Of a stretch of 64,000 nt of DNA, positions 35,761 to 43,895 are shown one piece after another. Each line of letters opens with the position of its first letter. Position 1 is the stretch's first letter. The position numbers and the translations under genes are program-made. The DNA comes from Duodenibacillus sp. (GTDB lineage: Bacteria > Pseudomonadota > Gammaproteobacteria > Burkholderiales > Burkholderiaceae_F): positions 25,172 through 89,171 of the forward strand of contig JAGBZO010000041.1 in the NCBI GenBank assembly GCA_017628205.1. Direction: 5' to 3'. The notes below the pieces were generated by a model that was given only the letters and a program-made list of their open reading frames with translations, was not told the DNA's origin and did not search any database.

Positions 35761-36723
35761 ATGTCTCCAGCCTATCAAGCTCGAGTGGATCGAGCAAAGT
35801 TTGCCGCGGCCGGTCGTTGGCCGTCCATTCTCGTTGCCAGTGGCGTCGACGCGTCTTGTTTGTCCAAGCCTAATCGACCGTGTCCGTTATGCGGAGGAAC
35901 GGATCGTTTTTCTTTTACGGACAAGTTCGGCAACGGCAATTATTTTTGTCGCGGGTGCGGAGCCGGAGACGGCTTTGATTTGCTTGGACGGTTTCTCGGC
36001 TGCTCGTTTCATGAAGCCTTGAAGCGTGTCGAAGAGGCTTGCGGACTTGTCGTGGCGGAATCGAAAAGTTCAAAGGAACGGGGTAAACCGCATGATCGAG
36101 ACAACGAGCATGAGATGGCGGCGATGCTCAAAACGTGGAGTCAGGCTCATCCGATTGTCGAGGGCGACGCCGTATGGACCTATTTGCTCGGTCGAGGGAT
36201 CGATCCGGCTGAGTGCGGTCCGGAATTGCGATGCCACGAGGCGTTGCCTTATTACGATGAGGATCATGCCGACGGAGTTCTGTATCCGGTGATGTTGGGG
36301 CGGGTCACGAATGCGCAAGGTTGCGTGATCAACATGCACAGAACGTATTTGAGCGAAGGGAAAAAAGCGGCCGTTGATTCGCCCAAAAAACTGATGCGCG
36401 GTCCGATCAAAGGGGCTTGCGTTCAGTTGGCTCGACCGGTGACCAAGTTGGCCGTGGCCGAAGGTATCGAAACGGCGTTGGCCGTGCAACAACATACGGG
36501 GCTGCCGACTTGGGCTACGATGGGAGTGGGCAATATGAAGGCGCTCGAACAACTTCCCGAATCGGTTGAAGAAGTTTGGATCTATGCTGACAACGATCAA
36601 AATTTTGCCGGACAGGCGGGGGCGTTCGAATTGGCGCACAAATTGACGCTGAAAGGACTTAAAGTCAACGTGATGATTCCGCCCCGCTCCGGCGATTGGT
36701 TGGATGTCTGGAGCGGCAATTGA
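35761..36723 (+). CDS. Phage/plasmid P4-type primase fragment: zinc-binding plus TOPRIM domains
   Basis: A 320-residue protein with the zinc domain of P4-alpha/TraC-type primases (C41, C44, C63, C66 in CPLCGGTDRF...YFCRGCGAGDGF). It also has a TOPRIM domain, with the acidic pair E234 (VAEGIETALA) and D277/D279 (IYADNDQN). It lacks the C-terminal helicase of full P4 alpha proteins. No integrase, replication or capsid gene is nearby, so it looks like a stranded or domesticated mobile-element gene. GGAGG precedes the ATG by eight bases. Its activity cannot be inferred beyond likely primer synthesis or nucleotidyl transfer. Confidence 0.83.
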   Translation: MSPAYQARVDRAKFAAAGRWPSILVASGVDASCLSKPNRPCPLCGGTDRFSFTDKFGNGNYFCRGCGAGDGFDLLGRFLGCSFHEALKRVEEACGLVVAESKSSKERGKPHDRDNEHEMAAMLKTWSQAHPIVEGDAVWTYLLGRGIDPAECGPELRCHEALPYYDEDHADGVLYPVMLGRVTNAQGCVINMHRTYLSEGKKAAVDSPKKLMRGPIKGACVQLARPVTKLAVAEGIETALAVQQHTGLPTWATMGVGNMKALEQLPESVEEVWIYADNDQNFAGQAGAFELAHKLTLKGLKVNVMIPPRSGDWLDVWSGN

Positions 36724-36835
36724 AGCGACAAAGGCCGAGGGGGCTTCGTATCGAGCATTTTTGGCTACAATGTCGTGAAGGAGCTTGTCTTTAATGCGAG
36801 CTCGAACAGAGGACTGACAGTAGGAGAAAGAAAAG

Positions 36836-37225
36836 ATGCTGGCTAGCTTGAGAGGCGTGCTCGCAGGGATTAACGCGAGTATCGCACGTCGCGGACGTAC
36901 CGTCTTGAACTATTCCTGGACGATGCAGTACGGAGACAAGATCATTCGCCATGTTCCTGCGCCGCATCGTTTCGCCCCGTCTCGAACCGTCGAATGCGTT
37001 CTGGCCAAGCCCGTCGTGGAAACGCCTGAAATTCAAGAGGCTCAGGAGCTCGGCGGGTATGTTTATGACGCGCAATTGGCCGAGCGCATTGTCAATCGAT
37101 CGACACTCAAGTCGTTGAAAGCATTGCTTGAGCCGGCGTATCCGGACGTGGCGTCCATTTCCCGTAAATCGGCTTTGTTGGCTTTCTTGCAGCAAAATCC
37201 GTTGGCGCTCGAGCTGATTAAGTAA
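36836..37225 (+). CDS. Unrecognised 129-residue protein
   Basis: I do not recognise this gene. The product is basic and mixed alpha/beta in appearance, with no signal peptide, no membrane span and no cysteine pair suggesting metal binding (only one Cys, in VECVLAKP). The N-terminus (LRGVLAGINASIARRGRTVLNY) could form an amphipathic helix. A good ribosome site (AGGAGA) lies nine bases before the ATG, and a terminator follows, so expression is plausible. It lies 112 bases after the orphan primase gene on the same strand and might be a companion of that element. Confidence 0.6.
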   Translation: MLASLRGVLAGINASIARRGRTVLNYSWTMQYGDKIIRHVPAPHRFAPSRTVECVLAKPVVETPEIQEAQELGGYVYDAQLAERIVNRSTLKSLKALLEPAYPDVASISRKSALLAFLQQNPLALELIK

Positions 37226-37248
37226 ATGGCGGTGTCGCCAAGAAAGCA

Positions 37249-37277
37249 AAAGCCTCCGATGACGAGTCGGAGGCTTT
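37249..37277. terminator. Bidirectional terminator between the unknown gene and the YbaK-like gene
   Basis: An eleven-base-pair stem AAAGCCTCCGA with TCGGAGGCTTT (37249-37259 with 37267-37277) separates two convergent genes. The T-run is short on each side. Confidence 0.75.
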
Positions 37278-37300
37278 CGTTTCTCATGGTTTGACGTCGG

Positions 37301-37807
37301 TTAGGCGCCGTCGGTTTGGGGCGCCTTGGCAAACGCAATCTTGCGCGGGTTGACGATGCGCTCGAAATCTTTGGCATTGATGATGATGGACGTGTCGCGG
37401 CTGCCGGCGTTGAAGGCGATTTCTTCGTAACGCGTAAATAGCGCGGGATCGACGACGTTGAGTAGTTTTTCATGGAAACTGACGGGAGGGACGGCTCCGA
37501 AAATGCAGCCGGTCAATTCCGAGACTTCGCCCGCGCTGCACAGGCCCGCGCGCGTGCCGCCCAAGCTCTTGGCTAAAACCGACAAATCGGCCTGATAATC
37601 GGCCGGCAAAACGGCTAGAACGTATTGCTTTACGCCGTTGCCTTTGACCATGCACACCAAAGCCTTGGCCCCTTGTCCGAGTTCCGTTCCCCGTAATTGA
37701 GCGACGGAAGCGCTGGAGCGGTCGCAGGCGGGGTGCTCCACGATACGAAAGCGAGCCTCTCCCTCGGAAAACAACGCGCGCAATTTGTCCAATACGTTTT
37801 CGATCAT
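37301..37807 (-). CDS. YbaK/EbsC-family (prolyl-tRNA editing-like) protein
   Basis: Proteins of this fold deacylate mischarged tRNAs such as Cys- or Ala-tRNA(Pro). The 168 residues contain the family blocks FRIVEHPACDRSSASVAQLRG, GAKALVCMVKG, YVLAVLPADYQADLSVLAKSLG and GCIFGAVPPVSF. The residues that decide which aminoacyl-tRNA is edited cannot be judged by eye. ATG 37807 has GAGG six bases upstream; the frame stays open far upstream only as antisense of other genes. It is a single minus-strand gene, divergent from the plus-strand ruvX operon. Confidence 0.85.
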   Translation of the reverse strand: MIENVLDKLRALFSEGEARFRIVEHPACDRSSASVAQLRGTELGQGAKALVCMVKGNGVKQYVLAVLPADYQADLSVLAKSLGGTRAGLCSAGEVSELTGCIFGAVPPVSFHEKLLNVVDPALFTRYEEIAFNAGSRDTSIIINAKDFERIVNPRKIAFAKAPQTDGA

Positions 37808-38023
37808 GAGGCCCTCAACAAAGTACGGTGGATAGACAGTTTGGCAGTATGCCAGATTTTGAGCTTCGACAGTCGAGGGGACATCCCACGAGGGAACGGG
37901 TTTGGAGCGAAGCGTTGCGCCGTGTCGTCGAAGAGGCGCCGGCAAGAACGTATTTGCCTCTGAAGGATGCTCTGCGCGGCGCAAAAACATTCTAAAATTA
38001 ACAGTTTCAAACGAGGGCTGAGT

Positions 38024-38440
38024 ATGAGCGATTTTGGCATCGTGTTGGGATTTGATTTCGGGTCCGTGCGTATTGGCGTTGCTTTGGGCAACGCGCTGAC
38101 GTGTTCGGCGCGCGCATTGGAGATTTTGCCGGCGCGTACCAATGACGCGAAATGGGGACACGTCTCCCGCGTCATCAAGGAATGGTCTCCCGACGCTTTG
38201 ATTGTCGGCGTGCCGCGTCACCCCGACGGGACCAGTCACGAGGTCACGGCGTTGGCTCTGAAATTCGCTCGACAACTCGAGGGTCGATTCGGCCTGCCGG
38301 TCTTCGTCGTCGACGAACGGTATTCGTCCGTTGCCGTGCAAGATTGTGACGGAGATATCGACGATCAAGCCGCCGCCGTCATTCTTCAGCAATGGTTTGA
38401 CGAGGGGTGTCCTCGTACGATGCCTCAAACGGTTTCTTAA
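38024..38440 (+). CDS. ruvX: Putative Holliday-junction resolvase YqgF/RuvX
   Basis: Small RNase-H-fold nuclease involved in 16S rRNA 5'-end processing in bacteria. Motifs are GFDFGSVRIGVALG at the N-terminus, IVGVPRHPDGTSHEVTALALKFARQL, FVVDERYSSV and the final acidic site DDQAAAVILQQWFD. The 138-residue length is typical. ATG 38024 has a GAGGG site. plsC and the thioesterase follow with no gap. The common upstream yqgE gene is absent. Confidence 0.9.
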   Translation: MSDFGIVLGFDFGSVRIGVALGNALTCSARALEILPARTNDAKWGHVSRVIKEWSPDALIVGVPRHPDGTSHEVTALALKFARQLEGRFGLPVFVVDERYSSVAVQDCDGDIDDQAAAVILQQWFDEGCPRTMPQTVS

Positions 38441-38455
38441 TTGACAGATAGAAAA

Positions 38456-39253
38456 ATGCGAAAACTGATTGCTTGCAAGCGTTTTGCGTTGGTGTTTGTT
38501 TTCATCATCGCATGCATGTACTTGATCGCCGTGATTCTGCCCGGATGCGACGCGCAAAAACTGGGACGTATCAAGAGAACGTGGTCCAACCGTATTTTGC
38601 GTTGGTTGGGATGTCGCGTTGAAATTGTCGGCCAAACGTTGGGAGAAGCCGTGCACGACACCGGCATCACTCCCGATAGCACGGGACGCCTTCTTGTCTC
38701 GAATCACGTGTCGCTTTTGGATATTTTCGCTTTGAATGCGGCGGCGCCGTCGTTGTTCGTGGCAAAGGCGGAAATCGCCAAATGGCCGGTTTTCGGCTCC
38801 ATTGCCAAAGCGGTGGGGACGATTTTTATCGAACGCGGCAACAAACGCGCGTTGCTGTCGATTGCCGAGAAGATGAAAACGGTCATCAAGCAGGGGCAGA
38901 CGCTCTTGGTCTTTCCGGAAGGAACGACATCGGACGGAACGGGATTGCTCAAGTTGCATTCCAATTTGTTCGACGCGGCAATCAAGTCCGAAGCGATGGT
39001 GGTTCCCGTCGTCCTGCGTTATGAAGACGCGGGTCAGCTGACGACCGATCCGGCGTATGTCGGCGATACTGGGCTGTTCGAGTGCTTGTGGAAGATCGCG
39101 TGCTGTCGCGATTTGGTCGTCAAAGTGCACGTGCTGGAACCGGTAACCGGCGAGGATCGTCGGGAAATGTGTCGCAACGCCAGCGCCGCGATGGCTCGTC
39201 AGCTGGGCGTGACAGATCCTTTGGCTTCGACGCAACAGGAGGTGGCGCCGTGA
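38456..39253 (+). CDS. 1-acyl-sn-glycerol-3-phosphate acyltransferase (PlsC family)
   Basis: Acyltransferase that converts lysophosphatidate to phosphatidate at the inner membrane. An N-terminal span (about 8-28) is followed by the catalytic HX4D motif (SNHVSLLDI), the FPEGTTSDG substrate motif and VVPVVLRYED. ATG 38456 gives 265 residues; a TTG immediately after the ruvX stop (38441) adds five. Neither has a strong ribosome site. It overlaps the thioesterase by four bases (GTGA). Some members acylate other lipids, such as ornithine lipids, so the exact acceptor is uncertain. Confidence 0.87.
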   Translation: MRKLIACKRFALVFVFIIACMYLIAVILPGCDAQKLGRIKRTWSNRILRWLGCRVEIVGQTLGEAVHDTGITPDSTGRLLVSNHVSLLDIFALNAAAPSLFVAKAEIAKWPVFGSIAKAVGTIFIERGNKRALLSIAEKMKTVIKQGQTLLVFPEGTTSDGTGLLKLHSNLFDAAIKSEAMVVPVVLRYEDAGQLTTDPAYVGDTGLFECLWKIACCRDLVVKVHVLEPVTGEDRREMCRNASAAMARQLGVTDPLASTQQEVAP

Positions 39254-39723
39254 TTCATCCTATCGTCAGCAAAACGTTTCAGGTTTCCGAGTCCGATATC
39301 GACGAATTGAACCACGTCAACAACCAAGTGTACGTGCATTGGTTGGAAGAGGCGGCTCGCTATGCTTCGGCTCAAAACGGCTGGTCGTCCAAGGAGTATT
39401 TCGAAAACGGTTACGCCTGGGTGGTGCGTCAGCACTGGATCGAGTACTTGCGTCCTTGCTTTTGCGGGGATGAAGTGACGATTTACACCTGGGTCAGCGC
39501 CATGAGCGAAGGCCGCTCTTTGCGTCGTTACGCGTTGGTTCGTAACGGCAAATTGTGCGTGACGGCCGCGACCGAGTGGAATTTGATCAATGTGAAAACG
39601 GGACGCGCCATCCCTTGTCCCGAGAATATGGCCGCCTGTTTCGAGATCGTGCCTGATGACGACGTACGACTCAAGGAGTTGAAAATTCATCGACCGTTGC
39701 GTTATGAACCCACCGGTTTGTAA
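39250..39723 (+). CDS. Acyl-CoA thioesterase of the hot-dog (4HBT) fold
   Basis: A 157-residue single-domain hot-dog thioesterase. The characteristic segment is ESDIDELNHVNNQVYVHWLEEAARYAS, followed by WVVRQHWIEYLRPCFCGDEVTIYTWVSAM and EGRSLRRYALVRNGKL. The GTG start comes from the overlap with the plsC stop. This pairing suggests a role in fatty-acyl supply or removal for lipid synthesis. The substrate is not readable from sequence. Confidence 0.87.
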   Translation: MIHPIVSKTFQVSESDIDELNHVNNQVYVHWLEEAARYASAQNGWSSKEYFENGYAWVVRQHWIEYLRPCFCGDEVTIYTWVSAMSEGRSLRRYALVRNGKLCVTAATEWNLINVKTGRAIPCPENMAACFEIVPDDDVRLKELKIHRPLRYEPTGL

Positions 39724-39776
39724 TGGCTAAAAACGACGTCGTTTATTCGGCCGAAATCGTGCAATAATAAATTGAC

Positions 39777-39798
39777 GCACTGAATGAGGATTCAGTGC
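39777..39798 (+). promoter_or_regulatory. Perfect hairpin with a GAGG loop in the mla leader
   Basis: A nine-base-pair perfect stem GCACTGAAT/ATTCAGTGC encloses a four-base loop GAGG, ending 20 bases before the mlaF start. It is not followed by T residues, so it is not an ordinary terminator. Confidence 0.6.
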
Positions 39799-39817
39799 CA
39801 AGAAACAATAAAGGCGA

Positions 39818-40627
39818 ATGCAATTGGAAGATCCTTTTTTAACAATTGAGGACGTAACGTTCAGCTACGGCGATCGATTGATTCTTGATGACGTGACGCT
39901 CAAATTCGGTCGCGGTCAGGTAGTGGCGATCATGGGCGGCTCGGGCATGGGGAAGACGACTTTGCTCAAGCTGATCGGTGGTTTGTTGATGCCTCAGAAG
40001 GGACGCATTCTCCTCGATGGCGAGCCGATCGATCCCAGAAAAGAAAAGGCGCTGTACCGCATGCGTCGCCGCATGGGGATGTTGTTTCAGTTCGGCGCGC
40101 TGTTTACGGATTTGTCCGTGTTTGACAACGTTGCCTTTCCGTTGCGCGAGCAGACCGATCTGGACGAAGAAACGATTCGCGATTTGGTTCTCATGAAATT
40201 GCATGCCGTCGGGTTGCGCGGCGCGGCCTCGCTGATGCCTTCGGACATTTCCGGCGGCATGGCTCGTCGCGTCGCCTTGGCTCGCGCCATCGCGCTCGAC
40301 CCGGCCTTGATGATGTATGACGAACCGTTTGCCGGCCTGGACCCGATTTCCATGGGTATTACGGCACAGTTGATCCGTCGCCTCTCCGATGCGCTGAACG
40401 CAACGTCGATTATCGTGACGCACGACGTGGCTGAAACGTTTGCAATCGCCGACTATGTTTACATGCTCAACGCCGGACGCATTTCCGGAGAGGGGACGCC
40501 CGAGCAGTTGGCCGCATCGCAAGATCCTTATGTGCGTCAATTCCTCGATGCGGCGCCCGACGGTCCCGTTCGCTTCCATTATCCCGCGGCTGCAGTTGCC
40601 GACGACTTTAAGGTAAAGGCCCCGTGA
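39818..40627 (+). CDS. mlaF: Phospholipid-transport ATP-binding protein MlaF
   Basis: ATPase of the MlaFEDB complex that keeps phospholipids out of the outer leaflet of the outer membrane. Walker A is GGSGMGKTT near residue 45, the signature is ISGGMARR and Walker B is MMYDEPFAGLDPISMG. Those features, especially the SGGM form of the signature, are typical of Mla/Ttg2A ATPases. It is the first gene of a six-gene operon, mlaF-E-D-A-C-B. It overlaps the stretch where mlaE begins. Confidence 0.95.
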   Translation: MQLEDPFLTIEDVTFSYGDRLILDDVTLKFGRGQVVAIMGGSGMGKTTLLKLIGGLLMPQKGRILLDGEPIDPRKEKALYRMRRRMGMLFQFGALFTDLSVFDNVAFPLREQTDLDEETIRDLVLMKLHAVGLRGAASLMPSDISGGMARRVALARAIALDPALMMYDEPFAGLDPISMGITAQLIRRLSDALNATSIIVTHDVAETFAIADYVYMLNAGRISGEGTPEQLAASQDPYVRQFLDAAPDGPVRFHYPAAAVADDFKVKAP

Positions 40628-41418
40628 TGGAATTTTTGCTCGGAATCATTCAGTCGTTAGGACATGTCGTCGTGACGCAAATCCGCGGCGTCGGGAAACT
40701 GACGCTGTTTGCATGGCGTCTGTTGCGCAGCTTGACCGCGGGGCTTTCGCGCCCGTTTCTTGTCGTGCAGCAAATCCATTTCATCGGCATTCATTCATTG
40801 CTGATCATTACCGTATCGGGCTTGTTCGTGGGCTTCGTTCTCGGTCTGCAGGGCTATTACACCTTGGTGCGCTACGGCAGCGAACAGGCGCTGGGCGTGT
40901 TGGTCGCCTTGTCGCTGATGCGCGAACTCGGCCCCGTCGTGACCGCCTTGTTGTTTGCCGGTCGTGCCGGAACGAGCTTGACCGCCGAGATCGGATTGAT
41001 GCGGGCCGGCGAGCAGTTGGCTGCGATGGAAATGATGGGCGTCGATCCCATTCGACGGATCGTCGTGCCGCGTTTTTGGGGAACGATTGTTTCCATGCCG
41101 ATTTTGGCCGCCATCTTCTCGGCAATCGGCATCGTAGGAGCGTGGATTGTCGGCGTTCAATTGATCGGGTGCGACAACGGCGCTTTCTGGTCTCAAATGC
41201 AAGATGGCGTGGACGTTTACTCCGACGTGTTCAACGGCATGATCAAATCGTTCGTGTTCGGCGTGGCTGTCGGGTTGATCGCGCTCTTTCAAGGGTACAA
41301 CTCTCGACCGACGCCCGAAGGTGTTTCTCGCGCCACCACCCGTACCGTCGTGATCAGTTCTCTGTTGGTTCTCGGTCTGGATTTCATGATGACGGCATTC
41401 ATGTTTTCGACCATTTAA
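40627..41418 (+). CDS. mlaE: Phospholipid-transport permease MlaE
   Basis: Inner-membrane permease of the Mla system, 263 residues with about five to six hydrophobic segments. It has the MlaE landmarks VQQIHFIGIHSLLIITVSGLFVGFVLGLQGY, LMRELGPVVTALLFAGRAG, TAEIGLMRAGEQLAAMEMMGVDPIRR and the C-terminal YNSRPTPEGVSRATTRTVV. ATG 40627 is chosen because AAAGG lies seven bases upstream; GTG 40624 is directly before it and overlaps the mlaF stop. Confidence 0.95.
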   Translation: MEFLLGIIQSLGHVVVTQIRGVGKLTLFAWRLLRSLTAGLSRPFLVVQQIHFIGIHSLLIITVSGLFVGFVLGLQGYYTLVRYGSEQALGVLVALSLMRELGPVVTALLFAGRAGTSLTAEIGLMRAGEQLAAMEMMGVDPIRRIVVPRFWGTIVSMPILAAIFSAIGIVGAWIVGVQLIGCDNGAFWSQMQDGVDVYSDVFNGMIKSFVFGVAVGLIALFQGYNSRPTPEGVSRATTRTVVISSLLVLGLDFMMTAFMFSTI

Positions 41419-41430
41419 AAGTGATTAGTC

Positions 41431-41901
41431 ATGGAACGCAAGCGTTTAGAATTTTTCGTTGGTTTGTTTGTCATTGCCGGTTTTGTCGCAATGTTGTTCA
41501 TTTCGATGCAAGCCGCCAACTTGGGCAACTTTAGCTTCGCTTCGAAGTCGTATACCGTGACGGCTCATTTCGACAATATCGGCGGGCTCAAGGCTCGTGC
41601 TCCCGTCAAGAGTGCCGGTGTTGTGGTCGGTCGCGTCAAGTCGATTCGCTTCGATCAGGAAACCTTCCAGGCCAAAGTGGAGATGGAGCTTGAACAAGAG
41701 TACGTCTTTCCGGCCGATACCTCCGCCAGCATCCTGACGGCCGGTTTGCTCGGCGAACAGTACATCGGTCTGGCGGCGGGCGGTGAAGAGACCAATTTGC
41801 AAGGCGGCAGCCGCATCGAACAGACGCAATCGGCGATGGTGTTGGAAAACCTGATCAGTCAATTCCTTTTCCAAATGGCGGAAAAAGGCGGCGAAAAATA
41901 A
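41431..41901 (+). CDS. mlaD: Phospholipid-transport MCE-domain protein MlaD
   Basis: Membrane-anchored periplasmic MCE protein that forms the hexameric ring of the Mla complex. One N-terminal span (about 7-26) precedes the MCE core (YTVTAHFDNIGGLKARAPVKSAGVVVGRV and DTSASILTAGLLGEQYIGLAAGG). The length of 156 residues is normal for betaproteobacterial MlaD. It follows mlaE by 12 bases. Confidence 0.95.
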   Translation: MERKRLEFFVGLFVIAGFVAMLFISMQAANLGNFSFASKSYTVTAHFDNIGGLKARAPVKSAGVVVGRVKSIRFDQETFQAKVEMELEQEYVFPADTSASILTAGLLGEQYIGLAAGGEETNLQGGSRIEQTQSAMVLENLISQFLFQMAEKGGEK

Positions 41902-41934
41902 TCAATGTTTTGAATCGGATTGAGAAAAGAAAGA

Positions 41935-42678
41935 ATGAAGGCTTGGACAGTAATGAAGCGCGGCGCGGCGGCCGTTCTGGTGGCAGTCGGTTTGTGTGGG
42001 TGCGCGCATGTTCCCGACAATGCGGGACAACACCCCGAGGATCCGTGGGAAAGCATGAATCGTCAAACGTTCTTGTTCAACTCGGCCGTCGACGAGTACG
42101 CGATCCGTCCCGTTGCCAAAGGGTATCAAGCCGTCGTTCCGACATTCGTTCAGGATCGCGTCGGGGCGTTTTTCACCAACATGACCGAACCGCGCAACAT
42201 TTTGAACAATGCGTTGCAAGGCAAGGGACACGACACGATGGTGTCGTTGTATCGCTTTTTGGTGAACACGACCCTCGGTTTGGGCGGTCTGTTTGACGTT
42301 GCCGATCATTGGGCTGGGCAAAAGGTGCGTGCGGAAGACTTCGGTCAAACGTTGCGCGTTTGGGGTGTGCCTACCGGTCCTTACGTCGTGTTGCCCATTT
42401 TGGGACCGAGCACGATTTCCGATGCGACCGGCACGGTCGTCGGTTGGTATACGGAACCGCTCGCGTATGTCGACGACGATCTGGTTCAGTGGGGTAGCAC
42501 CGGCCTGTATCTGTTGGATCAGCGTGTTCGCGTGATGCCCGCTACGGATTTGTTGCGAGATGCCGTCGACCCGTATGTGATGGCGCGCGAAGGCTTCTTG
42601 GCCAACCGACGCAACGCGGCCTTCGACGGCAATCCTCCCGTCGAGTTTGTCCAAGACGAATTCGAAGATCAAAAGTAA
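41935..42678 (+). CDS. mlaA: Outer-membrane phospholipid-transport lipoprotein MlaA (VacJ)
   Basis: Outer-membrane lipoprotein that removes misplaced phospholipids from the outer leaflet. ATG 41935 gives a signal with lipobox LCGC (Cys23), followed by PEDPWESMNRQTFLFNSAVDEYAIRPVAKGY and, later, GPYVVLPILGPSTISDATGTVV, both strongly conserved in MlaA/VacJ. Upstream TTG 41920 and downstream ATG 41953 are alternative starts. In E. coli mlaA is elsewhere in the chromosome; its place inside the operon is the betaproteobacterial arrangement. Confidence 0.93.
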   Translation: MKAWTVMKRGAAAVLVAVGLCGCAHVPDNAGQHPEDPWESMNRQTFLFNSAVDEYAIRPVAKGYQAVVPTFVQDRVGAFFTNMTEPRNILNNALQGKGHDTMVSLYRFLVNTTLGLGGLFDVADHWAGQKVRAEDFGQTLRVWGVPTGPYVVLPILGPSTISDATGTVVGWYTEPLAYVDDDLVQWGSTGLYLLDQRVRVMPATDLLRDAVDPYVMAREGFLANRRNAAFDGNPPVEFVQDEFEDQK

Positions 42679-42697
42679 AAACGTTCGCGAGGTACGT

Positions 42698-43315
42698 ATG
42701 CAACGACGCGTATTGATTCAGTCCGTTATGTCCGTGGGTTTGTTGTCCGTCGCGAGCATGCCCGCGTTAGCTCTTGACGCAACGGGTGATCCGGAACAAT
42801 GGATCCTCGATTTGAGCAATGAAATGCTTTTTACGATTCGCAGCGACGCTAAATTGATGCAGGGCGACCCCGAGCGCGTTCGCCAGTTTGTCAATGACAA
42901 AGTCATGCCCGTCGTCGATTTTCTTCGCATGACGCGTATGTGCGTCGGGCCTCAGTGGCGTAAAGCCACGCCGGAACAGCGAGAAGAGTTGCAACATCAG
43001 TTCAGAGAGCAACTGACTCGTGTCTATTCCGGCGCGCTGGCAACCGTCAAAGATCAAAAGGTCGAGCTCGCTCCCAATCGTGTAAAACCTGCACCGGGTG
43101 AAGCGATCGTGCGCACGCTCATGACGGCGCCCGGCAAGCCCGATATGCGAATCAATTACCGACTCAAAAAGGTGGACGGCAGTTGGCGCATTATCGACGT
43201 TGACGTCGAAGGCATTTGGTTGGTCACCAACTATCGGCAACAGTTCGCCAGCGTGATCAATTCTTCGGGTATCGAAGGGCTGATCGAAACGCTCAAGGCA
43301 AAGAACGCGCGTTGA
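42698..43315 (+). CDS. mlaC: Phospholipid-transport periplasmic shuttle MlaC
   Basis: Soluble periplasmic carrier that ferries phospholipid between MlaA and MlaD. ATG 42698 (205 aa) has GAGG six bases upstream. The signal peptide ends near PALA. The mature part shows the Ttg2D pattern (VMPVVDFLRMTRMCVGPQWRKATPEQREELQHQF, INYRLKKVDGSWRIIDVDVEGIWLVTNYRQQF). It sits between mlaA and mlaB. Confidence 0.93.
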   Translation: MQRRVLIQSVMSVGLLSVASMPALALDATGDPEQWILDLSNEMLFTIRSDAKLMQGDPERVRQFVNDKVMPVVDFLRMTRMCVGPQWRKATPEQREELQHQFREQLTRVYSGALATVKDQKVELAPNRVKPAPGEAIVRTLMTAPGKPDMRINYRLKKVDGSWRIIDVDVEGIWLVTNYRQQFASVINSSGIEGLIETLKAKNAR

Positions 43316-43332
43316 ACGGGTGGTGAGTCGTC

Positions 43333-43605
43333 ATGCGAATCGAGCAAGAGAACCTGACGCGCCTTACGGCACGCAAGATCAAGAAGGATGTTGTGAAAGC
43401 GATACAACAGGGCGATGCCGTTCTGGACTTTTCTTCGGTAAAAATCGTGGATAGTTCGGCGGTCTCGGTCGTGTTGGCCTGGATTCGCGCCGCGCAGTTC
43501 GCCACGCTTGAGCCGCGATTGATCGAAGCCCCGGCCAAGCTGTTAGATTTGGCCAAACTTTATGGCGTTTTGGGGTTGATTCAGCCGTTTTGTCGGACCA
43601 AATAA
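43333..43605 (+). CDS. mlaB: STAS-domain protein MlaB
   Basis: Small cytoplasmic STAS protein that binds MlaF and is needed for ATPase assembly. The 90 residues carry the STAS core VLDFSSVKIVDSSAVSVVLAW, with the serine pair expected at the anti-sigma-antagonist position. It is the last gene of the mla operon, 17 bases after mlaC. Confidence 0.88.
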   Translation: MRIEQENLTRLTARKIKKDVVKAIQQGDAVLDFSSVKIVDSSAVSVVLAWIRAAQFATLEPRLIEAPAKLLDLAKLYGVLGLIQPFCRTK

Positions 43606-43634
43606 GAAATTCTTGAAAAAAGGCACAATAGGTC

Positions 43635-43663
43635 TTGACAAAATAAAAAATCCACCATAAAAT
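43635..43663 (+). promoter_or_regulatory. Sigma-70 promoter of tRNA-Met
   Basis: TTGACA (43635-43640) and TAAAAT (43658-43663) are separated by exactly 17 bases. They stand 14 bases before the mature tRNA 5' end, an almost consensus stable-RNA promoter. Confidence 0.85.
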
Positions 43664-43676
43664 TCCAATCCTCTTC

Positions 43677-43753
43677 GGCGCATTAGCTCAGTCGGTTAGA
43701 GCAGAGGAATCATAATCCTTGTGTCCGCGGTTCGAATCCGTGATGCGCCACCA
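43677..43753 (+). tRNA. tRNA-Met (CAT)
   Basis: A 77-base cloverleaf with CCA encoded. The acceptor stem GGCGCAT pairs with ATGCGCC, the D-arm is GCTC...GAGC, and the anticodon loop ATCATAA contains CAT. The T-arm includes GGTTCGAATCC. The fully paired first acceptor base argues for elongator rather than initiator tRNA. A CAT tRNA for Ile would also show this anticodon, but the stem resembles betaproteobacterial elongator Met. Confidence 0.95.
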
Positions 43754-43760
43754 GAATTTC

Positions 43761-43793
43761 AAAGCCCAGCTACGTGTAGCTGGGCTTTTTCTT
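43761..43793 (+). terminator. Terminator after tRNA-Met
   Basis: A 13-base-pair perfect stem AAAGCCCAGCTAC with GTAGCTGGGCTTT (43761-43773 with 43776-43788) closes on a two-base spacer, so the innermost pairs open. A T-rich run follows. Confidence 0.9.
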
Positions 43794-43895
43794 TTTCGTT
43801 TCAAAAAGTTCGCCCTGTCGCTTAAAACCATAGTGCTTTAAGGAATTTCTATGGTTGGTTTGCTAGCATATGACCAACGAAACAGGAGATTCCGA

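Noticed and set aside
37808-39235. Upstream extension of the YbaK-like frame through ruvX and plsC on the opposite strand
   Set aside because: The extension is antisense to two well-supported genes; the family start and a GAGG site fix the start at 37807.
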